The notes beneath the pieces are model-generated. The model ran no database searches and had not been told where the DNA came from. It was given only the letters and a program-made list of their open reading frames with translations. DNA of 64,000 nt from Saccharothrix saharensis (GTDB taxonomy: Bacteria > Actinomycetota > Actinomycetes > Mycobacteriales > Pseudonocardiaceae), in assembly GCF_006716745.1 (NCBI RefSeq), contig NZ_VFPP01000001.1, forward strand, positions 3,224,001 through 3,288,000, read 5' to 3'. Below, piece by piece: positions 1 to 8,210 of this stretch (its first letter is position 1; each line of letters starts with the position of its first letter). A program made the translations under genes and the position numbers.

Positions 1-640
1 GGCCGGCTCGGTCGGCACGGCCGTGGTGTCCACGCTCGACCTGCCGTCGTCGTTCCCGCTGCCCGACGGCACGACGTGGACGCCGTGCGGCGAGCCGGGC
101 GAAGGGCCGCAGCTGGAGGGCATGGTGGTCGACTCCCGGCACGGCGTGCTGTACGCCGCGCAGGAGGACGTCGGCATCTGGCGCGTGCCGCTGCGGGCGA
201 CCGGGTTCGGCACGCCCGCGCTGATCGACAAGGTTCGCTCGTTCGGGGTACCGCAGAGCTACGACCCGGAGACGGAGGAGTGCTCGGTGTCGGGCGCGGA
301 CCCCGGTTTCGGCGGCCGGCACCTGACCGCCGACGCCGAGGGGCTGACCGTCGGCGACGGCTACCTGATCGCGTCCAGCCAGGGTGACTCGCGGTTCGTG
401 GCCTACGAGCGGACCGGCCGCAACCGCTACGTCGGCGAGTTCGTGGTGGGCGCCGGCCGGGGCAACGACTCGGTCGAGCACTCCGACGGCGCGCACCTGG
501 TGACCGCCGACCTCGGGCCCGCCTACCCGAAGGGCCTGCTGGTGGTGCACGACGGTGAGCGCACGCCGGCCGCGGGCGACCTGGCGACCACCGGGTTCGC
601 GTACGTGAGCTGGGCGGACGTGCTGGACGAGCTGGGCTGA
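1..640 (+). CDS. Phytase (beta-propeller type), C-terminal part
   Basis: The reading frame is open from the left edge, so the N-terminus lies outside the window; about 212 residues remain. The sequence reads like the C-terminal blades of a beta-propeller 3-phytase: QLEGMVVDSRHGVLYAAQED, then DAEGLTV, LIASSQGDSRF and a final FAYVSWADVLDELG. In this family acidic loop residues bind calcium and phytate, and the enzyme removes phosphates from myo-inositol hexakisphosphate outside the cell. The family assignment rests on these motifs. A signal peptide is expected but cannot be seen. The gene ends just before a strong hairpin and converges with the next gene. Confidence 0.8.
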   Translation, partial: AGSVGTAVVSTLDLPSSFPLPDGTTWTPCGEPGEGPQLEGMVVDSRHGVLYAAQEDVGIWRVPLRATGFGTPALIDKVRSFGVPQSYDPETEECSVSGADPGFGGRHLTADAEGLTVGDGYLIASSQGDSRFVAYERTGRNRYVGEFVVGAGRGNDSVEHSDGAHLVTADLGPAYPKGLLVVHDGERTPAAGDLATTGFAYVSWADVLDELG

Positions 641-652
641 CCCGCGCACGCC

Positions 653-691
653 GACAGGCCCCCGCCCGGTGCTCCGGGTCGGGGGCCTGTC
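653..691. terminator. Bidirectional hairpin between convergent genes
   Basis: Arms 653-669 and 674-691 pair over 17 bases with a single-base bulge, around a TGCT loop. It lies between the phytase stop and the stop of the opposite-strand channel gene, so it can end both transcripts. Confidence 0.75.
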
Positions 692-712
692 GCGACGGTC
701 GTCGTAGGGGTG

Positions 713-1531
713 TCAGCGCCCTTCGGTGTGCGGCGGCAACGGCATGCCCGCGGGCGGGGTCGGCGGGTCCACCGGCGCCTGCCGTGCCGCCCGGGTGCCG
801 GCCGTCACCGGCTCCTGCGCCCGGCTCGTCACGGTGTCCTGCGACTGCCGGGGCGCGGGCGTGATGTGCGCGGACTCCTCCTGGATGCGGTTGAGCCAGC
901 CCTCCCAGCGCTGCTGCATCGGCCGGACCAGGCCGCCGCCGACGCCGATCACGATCACGCCCGCGATCGTGGCCAGCACCGTGATCAGCACCGGCATGGT
1001 GACCGCGACGGCGATGCCGAGCTGGTTGAGCGCGGCGATGACGCCCAGCGCCACGATGAAGCCGTACGTGATGCCGCCCAGCATGCGCGTGTACGGCCGG
1101 TTGCCCAGCGCGCCGGTGACCAGGCCGCGCAGTGCCTTGCCGATCGCGGCGGCCACGAGCACCAGGACGAGCGCCACGGCGATGCGCGGCAGGTACGCGA
1201 TGACGTCGTTGAGCAGGGCGCTCACCGCGTTGCCGGTGCCGAACACGCCGAACGCGAGCTGGAGGGCGATCAGCAGCACGAAGTAGTAGACCAGCTTGAC
1301 GATGAGCCCGGAGGCGTCGATCGGGGACTTCGCCATCGCGCCGGACAGCCCGGACCGCTCCACGAGCCGGTCGAAGCCGACCCGCTTGAGCAGGAACCCG
1401 ACGGCCTTGCTGAGCGCCTTGGCGATGATCCACCCGATGAGCAGCACGACCAGGAAGCCGAGGAGTTTCGGCACGAACGTGGCCACCATCGTCCACGCCT
1501 GCCCGAGTCCTTCGGTGATCTGGGTACCCAC
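713..1531 (-). CDS. Mechanosensitive-channel-like membrane protein (conserved TM helix family)
   Basis: 272 residues. An N-terminal amphipathic stretch is followed by about five hydrophobic segments (roughly residues 22-45, 82-103, 112-135, 150-170, 180-203). The first carries the LLIGWIIAKALSKAVGFLLK pattern typical of the 'conserved TM helix' repeat related to MscS pore helices. The MscS beta domain is missing: after the last helix there is only a Pro/Ser/Gln-rich cytoplasmic tail of about 65 residues. It could form a small channel or act as a modulator; ion conduction is inferred, not shown. It is transcribed alone, convergent with the phytase gene. Confidence 0.75.
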   Translation of the reverse strand: MGTQITEGLGQAWTMVATFVPKLLGFLVVLLIGWIIAKALSKAVGFLLKRVGFDRLVERSGLSGAMAKSPIDASGLIVKLVYYFVLLIALQLAFGVFGTGNAVSALLNDVIAYLPRIAVALVLVLVAAAIGKALRGLVTGALGNRPYTRMLGGITYGFIVALGVIAALNQLGIAVAVTMPVLITVLATIAGVIVIGVGGGLVRPMQQRWEGWLNRIQEESAHITPAPRQSQDTVTSRAQEPVTAGTRAARQAPVDPPTPPAGMPLPPHTEGR

Positions 1532-1684
1532 GACGACCCTCCTTCGCGTTTGCGCTTGTGCCGGGATCGTTTCTCAGCCCGAATCACCCGGCAACCTGAA
1601 GTGGTGGCACGAAAGGGTGACTGACGTGGCGGTTCCCGCGTCGGCAGTCCAGAGTGGAGTCACCGGTGGGGACCGGGGAGAGGG

Positions 1685-1719
1685 AAACGCCCGGCGCGAG
1701 GTTCTCGCGCCGGGCGTTT
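1685..1719 (-). terminator. Terminator after the TAP-type hydrolase gene
   Basis: A perfect 16-bp stem (1685-1700 with 1704-1719) with a 3-base loop lies 28 bases past the stop of the upstream minus-strand gene. The stem ends in an A/T run. Confidence 0.8.
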
Positions 1720-1746
1720 TCGCGTCGGTGGTCGGGGCCGCGGTGC

Positions 1747-3258
1747 CTACGACCGGGCGGACAGGCCTCGGCCGTCCAGGTAGGTCCGCACGTGCTCGGG
1801 GGTGCTCGCCTGGTTCACGTCGGGCCGCGGGTCGCCGGGGCAGTACGAGCTGCTGGCGGGCAGGATGCCGTCGACCAGGTACCGGTTGACGGCCCGGTCC
1901 ACGCACGCGTTGCCGCTGCCGTAGAGGCCGTGCTTGCCCTCGTCCCGCACGGTGACCAGGTTGTGCCTGAGCCGTTCCGCCATGGCCGGGCCGCCCTCGT
2001 ACTGCGTCTGGGTGTCGCCCTCCGCCTGCACGATCACGCCCACGGGGTAGCCCTCGCGCTTGAGCGCCACGGCGGGCTCCGGCGGGGTGAAGCTGCGGAA
2101 CGCGCACGTGGTCGGAGCCGCGCGCATGACGCCGAAGCCGTACGGGTAGCGGTCGCGGAAGACGCGCATGTCCTCGTAGTAGGTCTCCAGGTCGGTCGGC
2201 CAGTCGACCTCGCACGTGACCGTGTTGAACACGCCGGAGATCAGGTCGTCCTCCGCCGCGCCGGACATCAGCGCGCCGGCCGTGGACGGCGCGCCGGACT
2301 GGAGCTGGGTCACGGCCACCGCGAGGTCCGCCCACAGTGGACGGTAGCGCGCGCCGACGCCGACGGCCGCGTCGAAGCGCGTGCGGGTCGCGTCGCCGAC
2401 CGGCTTCGCCGCGAGGGCCGTCGCCACCGACTCGACCGTCCCCATGACGGCGTCGGGGGTCGCGCCCAGCTTGAACCGGTCGTGGTGCTGGGCGGCCCAG
2501 TTCGACCACGCGTCCACGTTGCGCCGGTGGGCCACCGCCTGCGCGCGGAACTGCTCGCGCCAGACCCACTCGGGGTGCACGGCCGAGTCGAGCACGCTGC
2601 GGTCCAGCCCGCCCGGGAACAGGCTGCCGTACACCGCGCCCAGGTACGTGCCGTAGGAGTAGCCCAGGTAGTTGAGCTTCTCCTCGCCCAGCACGGCCCG
2701 CACCACGTCGAGGTCGCGCGCGGTGTTGGCGGTGCTGATGAACGGCCGGATGCCGCCCGCCGAGCGGTGGCAGGCGTCCTCGGCGGCCTGCGCCTCGGCG
2801 GCCCACCTGGGGAACTCCGAATCAGCCGGTCGGGTGTCGACCGTGGCCAGTTCCGGTACCGTGCGGCAGGTCAGCGCGGTCGAGCCGCCGACGCCGCGCG
2901 GGTCGAACCCGATCAGGTCGTAGACCTTGGCGAGCTCACTGCCCGCCAGGAACGTCGGCATGCCCAGGCCCGAGCCGCCCGGCCCGCCGGGGTTGAGCAC
3001 CAGGATACCGCGCCGCCGTGCCGGTTCCGCGGCCTTCTTCCGGCTGATGACCAGCGATATCCGTTCCGCCGACGGCCGCGCGTAGTCCAGTGGCAGCACC
3101 AGTTCGGCGCACTCGAGCGCCTGCTTGCACGGCGACCAGGCGAGCTGCTGCGTGTGGAACTCGGCCAGCGGATCGCTGCGCGCCGCTCCGAGCGACGGGA
3201 CGACCGCCGTCGCCAGCACGGCGCCGACCGCCAGCGCGACTGACATGTACCTGCGCAC
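1747..3258 (-). CDS. Secreted alpha/beta hydrolase, TAP-like (tripeptidyl aminopeptidase family)
   Basis: 503 residues from the GTG at 3258, chosen because GGGAGGG precedes it at good spacing and because the product then starts with a signal peptide (RRYMSVALAVGAVLATAVV). The frame stays open upstream to 3387. Catalytic features: GGPGGSG at about 91-97 (oxyanion region), nucleophile elbow GYSYGT with Ser201, and a C-terminal TAP-like domain with GKHGLY supplying the His near residue 455. Streptomyces relatives (SlpD/SlpE, Tap) cleave short peptides from N-termini outside the cell. The usual Asp-containing DPVTP-type motif reads EGDTQTQ here, so the acid residue is less clear. Confidence 0.85.
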   Translation of the reverse strand: MRRYMSVALAVGAVLATAVVPSLGAARSDPLAEFHTQQLAWSPCKQALECAELVLPLDYARPSAERISLVISRKKAAEPARRRGILVLNPGGPGGSGLGMPTFLAGSELAKVYDLIGFDPRGVGGSTALTCRTVPELATVDTRPADSEFPRWAAEAQAAEDACHRSAGGIRPFISTANTARDLDVVRAVLGEEKLNYLGYSYGTYLGAVYGSLFPGGLDRSVLDSAVHPEWVWREQFRAQAVAHRRNVDAWSNWAAQHHDRFKLGATPDAVMGTVESVATALAAKPVGDATRTRFDAAVGVGARYRPLWADLAVAVTQLQSGAPSTAGALMSGAAEDDLISGVFNTVTCEVDWPTDLETYYEDMRVFRDRYPYGFGVMRAAPTTCAFRSFTPPEPAVALKREGYPVGVIVQAEGDTQTQYEGGPAMAERLRHNLVTVRDEGKHGLYGSGNACVDRAVNRYLVDGILPASSSYCPGDPRPDVNQASTPEHVRTYLDGRGLSARS

Positions 3259-3374
3259 TAGACCCTCCCGAACGAGCCGGTCAGAACGCAACCGACGGTA
3301 AGGGGATCGGCGCGGAGCGTCAGGGGTTGTCACTCGTTGGTGTCGGCCCTGCGGGCCCGTGCGATCGTGGGGCC

Positions 3375-4550
3375 ATGACCAGCTCAACCGCGTTGTCGCG
3401 GGCCACCTTGCGAACGCTGCAACGGGCGTCGGGCGACCTGGCCGCGGCGAGCGTGGCCGAGATGGAGGAACGCCTGCCGTGGTTCCGGCGGATGCCCGCC
3501 GACCAGCGGGCCGGGGTGCTGCTGCTGATCCAGAACGGCGTCGCCGGGTTCGTGTCCTGGCTGCACGACCCGCAGCAGGCGATCCGGTTGACCGCCGAGG
3601 CGTTCCGCTCCGCGCCCAAGGACATCTCGCGGTGGGTGAGCCTGCGCCAGACCGTCGAGCTGGTGCGGATCGCGCTGGAGCTGTTCGAGCAGTTGCTGCC
3701 GAAGCTGGCCGAGAACGAGGCCGAGCGCGCGTTGCTGACCGAGGGCGTGCTGCGGTACGGGCGGGAGATCGCGTTCTCCGCGGCCACGTCCTACGCGGCG
3801 GCGGCCGAGGCGCGCGGCGCGTGGGACGCCCGGTTGGAGGCGCTGGTCGTGGACGGCATCGTGCGTGGCGACGCGGAGGAGTCGTTGCTGTCGCGGGCCA
3901 CCGCGCTGGGCTGGGACCCGGCGGCCGAGGCGACCGTGCTGGTGGGCAACCCGCCGTCGGACGACCCGCCGGCGGTGGTGTTCGAGGTGCGCAGCCGGGC
4001 GGCCCGGATCGGGCGGCCGGTGCTGCTGAGCGTGCAGGGCTCCCGGCTGGTCGTGGTGCTGGGCGGGGAGACGGAGCGGGGCGAGGCGCTGGTGCGGATG
4101 TCCGACGCGTTCGGGCCGGGCGCGGTGGTGGCCGGCCCGACGGTGACCAGCCTGGCCGAGGCGCACCGCAGTGCCGGTGACGCGCTGTCCGGGTTGCGCG
4201 CGGTGGTGGGGTGGCCCGCCGCGCCGCGGCCGGTGCGGTCGCTCGACCTGCTGCCGGAGCGGGCGCTGGCGGGCGACCCGGAGGCCGAGTGGCAGCTGGT
4301 GGACCGGGTGGCCCGGCCGCTGGAGGACGCGGGCGGCTCGCTGCTGGAGACGGTGGACGCGTTCCTGGAAGTCGGGGGCGTGCTGGAGGCGTGCGCGCGG
4401 AAGCTGTTCGTGCACCCGAACACCGTCCGCTACCGGCTCAAGCGGGCCACCGAGCTCACCGGGCGCAACGCCAACGACCCCCGTGACGCTCTGGTGTTGA
4501 GGGTGGCGCTCTCCGTGGGCAGGCTGGCCCGCGCGCGCGGACTGTGGTGA
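3375..4550 (+). CDS. fasR: PucR-family transcriptional regulator, FasR-like activator of the fab operon
   Basis: 391 residues from the ATG at 3375; the longer open frame upstream overlaps the hydrolase promoter and has no better start. The central part is a GGDEF-related PucR middle domain without catalytic residues. The C-terminus is the PucR helix-turn-helix: DAFLEVGGVLEACARKLFVH followed by PNTVRYRLKRA. In Streptomyces coelicolor the regulator directly upstream of fabD (FasR) activates fabD-fabH-acpP-fabF. Same orientation, same family and same position support that role here. The effector is unknown; acyl-CoA control is only a family-level expectation. Confidence 0.85.
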   Translation: MTSSTALSRATLRTLQRASGDLAAASVAEMEERLPWFRRMPADQRAGVLLLIQNGVAGFVSWLHDPQQAIRLTAEAFRSAPKDISRWVSLRQTVELVRIALELFEQLLPKLAENEAERALLTEGVLRYGREIAFSAATSYAAAAEARGAWDARLEALVVDGIVRGDAEESLLSRATALGWDPAAEATVLVGNPPSDDPPAVVFEVRSRAARIGRPVLLSVQGSRLVVVLGGETERGEALVRMSDAFGPGAVVAGPTVTSLAEAHRSAGDALSGLRAVVGWPAAPRPVRSLDLLPERALAGDPEAEWQLVDRVARPLEDAGGSLLETVDAFLEVGGVLEACARKLFVHPNTVRYRLKRATELTGRNANDPRDALVLRVALSVGRLARARGLW

Positions 4551-4639
4551 CCCAGCGGACGACCCCCGTCCGGGTGTGACGGACGACGCATATCCGATTT
4601 GGGTCGGGATCGACAACACGCGACGTCGTTCTACGTTCA

Positions 4640-4692
4640 TCTACGAGTCACATTTGTAGAGACCCTACAACGCTGGGACCTGGGTTTCGTCT
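4640..4692 (+). promoter_or_regulatory. Inverted repeats upstream of fabD, candidate FasR operator
   Basis: TTGTAG (4654-4659) and CTACAA (4665-4670) form a 6-bp inverted repeat with a 5-base spacer. An overlapping TCTAC...GTAGA pair begins just upstream near 4639. The region is AT-richer than its surroundings and sits between fasR and fabD, where the family regulator binds. The operator role is inferred. Confidence 0.4.
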
Positions 4693-5673
4693 GTGGCGAC
4701 ATCCCCGGAACCGGCCGCGAGCGTGTTCAGTGAGCGGGTGATCGCGCTCCTCGCCCCCGGACAGGGGTCTCAGACACCCGGCATGCTGACCCCCTGGCTC
4801 GAAGTCGAGGGGGCCGCCGAGCGCGTCGCCGCGTGGTCCGAGGCGACCGGTCTCGACCTGGCCCGGCTGGGCACCACGGCGGACGCGGACGAGATCAAGG
4901 ACACCGCCGTCACGCAGCCGCTGGTGGTCGCGCTGGCCCTGCTGGCCTACGAGGAGCTGCGCCGCCGGGTCGAGCTGCCCGCCGACACCGTCGTGGCAGG
5001 CCACTCCGTCGGCGAGCTGGCCGCCGCCGCCATCGCGGGCGTGCTGAGCACCGACGACGCCGTGGCGCTCGCCGCCGTGCGCGGTGCCGAGATGGCCGCC
5101 GCCTGCGCGTTGACGCCGACCGGCATGGCCGCGGTGCTCGGCGGCGAGGAGGACGAGGTGCTGGCCCGGCTCGACGAGCTCGGCCTGGTCGGCGCGAACC
5201 GCAACGGCGCGGGCCAGGTCGTGGCCGCGGGTCCGGTGGACGCGCTGGAGCGACTGGTCGAGCAGCCGCCCGGGCGGGCGAAGATCCGGACGCTGAAGGT
5301 CGCGGGCGCGTTCCACACCCGGTTCATGGCGCCCGCCGAGGACGCGCTGCGCGCCCGTGCCGCCGGGATCGTGGTGAAGGACGCCGCGCTGCCGCTGCTG
5401 TCCAACGCCGACGGCGCGGTGGTCTCCGACGGCGACGACGTGCTCAGCCGGCTGATCTCCCAGGTGACCCGCCCCGTGCGGTGGGACGCCTGCCAGGCAA
5501 CCCTCGCCGGCCACGGCGTGACCGCGGTGGTCGAACTGCCGCCCGCGGGCGCGTTGACCGGCCTGGCCAAGCGCGAACTGAAGGGCACACCCACCTTGGG
5601 CCTCAAGACCCCCGACCAGCTCGACCAGGTCGTCGACCTGATCACCGCCGCCCCGGCGGAGGTGGCCGAGTGA
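4693..5673 (+). CDS. fabD: Malonyl-CoA:ACP transacylase FabD
   Basis: 326 residues. It moves malonyl from CoA to acyl carrier protein, supplying the extender unit for type II fatty acid synthesis. LLAPGQGSQTPGM opens the fold; the nucleophile is Ser105 in GHSVGE, the partner His is H209 in GAFHTRFM, and the GANRNGAGQVV segment is typical. The GTG at 4693 gives a 14-residue extension before the conserved start; the GTG at 4738 is an alternative that would match shorter homologues. First gene of the operon: its stop overlaps the fabH start (GTGA). Confidence 0.95.
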   Translation: MATSPEPAASVFSERVIALLAPGQGSQTPGMLTPWLEVEGAAERVAAWSEATGLDLARLGTTADADEIKDTAVTQPLVVALALLAYEELRRRVELPADTVVAGHSVGELAAAAIAGVLSTDDAVALAAVRGAEMAAACALTPTGMAAVLGGEEDEVLARLDELGLVGANRNGAGQVVAAGPVDALERLVEQPPGRAKIRTLKVAGAFHTRFMAPAEDALRARAAGIVVKDAALPLLSNADGAVVSDGDDVLSRLISQVTRPVRWDACQATLAGHGVTAVVELPPAGALTGLAKRELKGTPTLGLKTPDQLDQVVDLITAAPAEVAE

Positions 5674-6647
5674 CCACCTTCTCGGTCCCCACCGGCCCGG
5701 TCGGCACCCGCATCCTCGGCCTGGGCAGCTACCAGCCCGAGACGATCGTGAGCAACCACGACCTGAGCCTGCGCATGGACACCTCCGACGAGTGGATCCG
5801 CGACCGGGTCGGCATCGCCAACCGCCGCGTGGCCAAGCCGGACGAGCTGCTGGTCGACATGGCGGTCGAGGCGGGCGCCAAGGCCGTCGCCGACGCCGGG
5901 CTCGCACCGTCGGACATCGGCGCGGTCATCGTGGCCACCTGCACCATGCCGTCCCAGATCCCCAACGCGGCCGCCCAGGTCGCCGACCGGATCGGGGTCA
6001 AGGGCGCGCCCGCGTTCGACCTGAACGCCGCGTGCGCCGGGTTCTGCTACGCCCTCGGCACCGCCTCCGACCTGGTCCGGGCGGGCACCGCGAAGCACGT
6101 GCTGGTCATCGGCGCGGAGAAGCTGACCGACTGGGTGGACGGCGACGACCGGTCCACCGCGATCATCTTCGCCGACGGCGCGGGCGCGGCGGTCGTCGGT
6201 CCGTCCGACGAGCCGGGCATCGGCCCGGTGTCGTGGGGCAGCGCGGGCGACCTGGTGGACATGATCCACGTCAGGGACCGCCAGTCGTTCATCTTCCAGG
6301 AGGGCCAGTCGGTCTTCCGGTGGGCGACCACGCAGATCGCGCCGATCGCGCTCAAGGCGATCGAGCTGGCCGGCCTGGAGGTGTCCGATGTGGACGTCTT
6401 CGTGCCGCACCAGGCGAACCTGCGCATCGTCGAGGCCATCGCGAAGCGCTTGCGCGCCAAGGGTGCGCGTGAAGACCTCGTGATCGCTCGTGACATCGTG
6501 GACTCCGGCAACACCTCGTCCGCTTCGATCCCCCTCGCGCTGGACCACATGCGCGCGGCGGGAGAGGTGCGCAGCGGTGACGTGGCGCTGCTCGTCGGCT
6601 TCGGAGCCGGCCTGTCCTACGCGGGACAGGTCGTCCGGCTGCCGTGA
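5670..6647 (+). CDS. fabH: 3-oxoacyl-ACP synthase III FabH
   Basis: 325 residues starting at a GTG that overlaps the fabD stop by 4 bases. FabH condenses an acyl-CoA primer with malonyl-ACP to begin each fatty acid. The Cys-His-Asn triad is visible: C122 in LNAACAGF, H247 in VPHQANLRI and N281 in DSGNTSSAS. Actinobacterial FabH enzymes usually accept branched starters, which fits iso/anteiso lipids, but the specificity cannot be read here. Overlap with fabD indicates translational coupling. Confidence 0.95.
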   Translation: MTTFSVPTGPVGTRILGLGSYQPETIVSNHDLSLRMDTSDEWIRDRVGIANRRVAKPDELLVDMAVEAGAKAVADAGLAPSDIGAVIVATCTMPSQIPNAAAQVADRIGVKGAPAFDLNAACAGFCYALGTASDLVRAGTAKHVLVIGAEKLTDWVDGDDRSTAIIFADGAGAAVVGPSDEPGIGPVSWGSAGDLVDMIHVRDRQSFIFQEGQSVFRWATTQIAPIALKAIELAGLEVSDVDVFVPHQANLRIVEAIAKRLRAKGAREDLVIARDIVDSGNTSSASIPLALDHMRAAGEVRSGDVALLVGFGAGLSYAGQVVRLP

Positions 6648-6708
6648 CCGCAATCCGAGACTCTGGTGGGACCACCCAGCCGGCGAAGCAAGAAGGAAGG
6701 GATTTTCA

Positions 6709-6948
6709 GTGAGCAACGAGGACATCCAGAAGGGGCTCGCCGAGATCGTCGAGGAGGTCGCCGGTGTCGAGGCGGCCGACGTGACGGCTGACAAGTCCTT
6801 TGTGGACGACCTGGACATCGACTCGCTGTCCATGGTGGAGATCGCCGTGCAGGCCGAGGACAAGTTCGGCGTGAAGATCCCGGACGACGAGCTGGCCAAC
6901 CTCAAGACCGTGGGCGATGCGGTCAACTACATCGCCAGCAACGCATGA
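6709..6948 (+). CDS. acpP: Acyl carrier protein
   Basis: 79 residues from the GTG at 6709, preceded by a strong AGGAAGGG ribosome binding site. The phosphopantetheine attachment serine is S39 in the DIDSLSMVE motif. The small acidic four-helix protein carries the growing acyl chain. Its stop overlaps the fabF start (ATGA). The strong ribosome binding site and the 61-base leader after fabH fit the need for more ACP than enzyme. Confidence 0.96.
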   Translation: MSNEDIQKGLAEIVEEVAGVEAADVTADKSFVDDLDIDSLSMVEIAVQAEDKFGVKIPDDELANLKTVGDAVNYIASNA

Positions 6949-8180
6949 CCAGTAGCAACGACGTCGTCGTCACCGGGCTGGGTGCCACCACCCCGCTCGG
7001 TGGCGATGTCGCCTCCACCTGGGACGCCCTCCTGACCGGCCGCAGCGGCGTGCGCACGCTGACGGCCGACTTCGTGGAGCGCTTCGAACTGCCGGTGAAG
7101 ATCGGCGCGCCGCTCGCGGTCGAGCCGACCGAGGTGCTGCCGCGCGTCGAGGCGCGCCGGCTGGACCGCTGCGAGCAGGTCGCGGTGGTCGCTGCCCGCC
7201 AGGCTTGGGCGGACGCCGGGTTCGGTGACGACGACGTCGACCCCGAGCGGCTCGGCGTCGTGGTGGGCACTGGCATCGGCGGCGCGATGACGCTGCTGGA
7301 CCAGGACGACCTCATCGAGGCGTCCGGCCTGCGCAAGGTCTCGCCGCTGACCGTGCCGATGCTCATGCCGAACGGCCCCGCCGCGCACGTCGGCCTCGAC
7401 CTCAAGGCACGCGCGGGCGTGCACGCGCCGGTGTCGGCCTGCGCGTCCGGCGCCGAGGCGCTGGCCTGGGCGTACCGGATGCTGAAGTCCGGCGAGGCGG
7501 ACGTGGTCGTGGCCGGTGGCGCGGAAGCGTGCATCACCACCATCACCATGGCGGGCTTCATCCAGGCCCGGACCATGAGCACCCGCAACGACGACCCGGA
7601 ACGCGCGTCGCGCCCGTTCGACGTCAACCGGGACGGCTTCGTGCTCGGCGAGGGCGCCGGGATCCTGGTGCTGGAGCGCGAGGACTTCGCCCGCGCCCGC
7701 GGTGCCCGGATCTACGGCAAGCTCGCGGGCATCGGCACCAGCTCCGACGGCCACCACATCACCGCGGCGGACCCGGAGGGCATCGGCCAGTCCCGGGCCA
7801 TCGCGAAGGCGATCCGCGTCGCGGGCGTCGACCCGGCCGACGTCGGCCACGTCAACTGCCACGCCACGTCCACCCCGGTGGGCGACGTGATCGAGCCGCA
7901 GGCCGTGCGCCGCGCGATCGGCGACCACCCGGTGCTGACCGCGCCGAAGGGCAACCACGGCCACCTGCTCGGCGCCTCGGGCGCGGTGGAGGCGATCACC
8001 ACGCTGCTGTCGGTCCGCGACGGCATCGTGCCGCCGACGCTGAACCTGGAGAACCAGGACCCGAAGGTGCAGCTGGAGGTCGTCACCGGCGAGCCGCGCA
8101 AGATCGACCTGGTCGCCGCGGTGAACAACTCGTTCGGGTTCGGCGGCCACAACGTCTCGCTCGTCTTCACCCAGGCCTGA
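6945..8180 (+). CDS. fabF: 3-oxoacyl-ACP synthase II FabF
   Basis: 411 residues, ATG overlapping the acpP stop by 4 bases. It performs the elongating Claisen condensation of fatty acid synthesis. Catalytic residues: C166 in VSACASGAEA, H306 in NCHATSTPVGD and H340 in NHGHLLGASGA. The length and the C-terminal NNSFGFGGHN motif are normal for KAS II. It is the fourth gene of the fab operon; 30 bases separate it from accD. Confidence 0.96.
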   Translation: MTSSNDVVVTGLGATTPLGGDVASTWDALLTGRSGVRTLTADFVERFELPVKIGAPLAVEPTEVLPRVEARRLDRCEQVAVVAARQAWADAGFGDDDVDPERLGVVVGTGIGGAMTLLDQDDLIEASGLRKVSPLTVPMLMPNGPAAHVGLDLKARAGVHAPVSACASGAEALAWAYRMLKSGEADVVVAGGAEACITTITMAGFIQARTMSTRNDDPERASRPFDVNRDGFVLGEGAGILVLEREDFARARGARIYGKLAGIGTSSDGHHITAADPEGIGQSRAIAKAIRVAGVDPADVGHVNCHATSTPVGDVIEPQAVRRAIGDHPVLTAPKGNHGHLLGASGAVEAITTLLSVRDGIVPPTLNLENQDPKVQLEVVTGEPRKIDLVAAVNNSFGFGGHNVSLVFTQA

Positions 8181-8210
8181 CGTCATTCGTCTCACGAGGA
8201 GCCTTTCGCG

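Noticed and set aside
713-1624. Long open frames on the strand opposite to real genes, here and throughout the window
   Set aside because: High GC content leaves the antisense and shifted frames open. They lack ribosome binding sites and family motifs and mirror well-supported genes.
3090-3374. N-terminal extension of the PucR-type regulator
   Set aside because: It overlaps the divergent hydrolase gene and its promoter, and the ATG at 3375 gives the normal family length.
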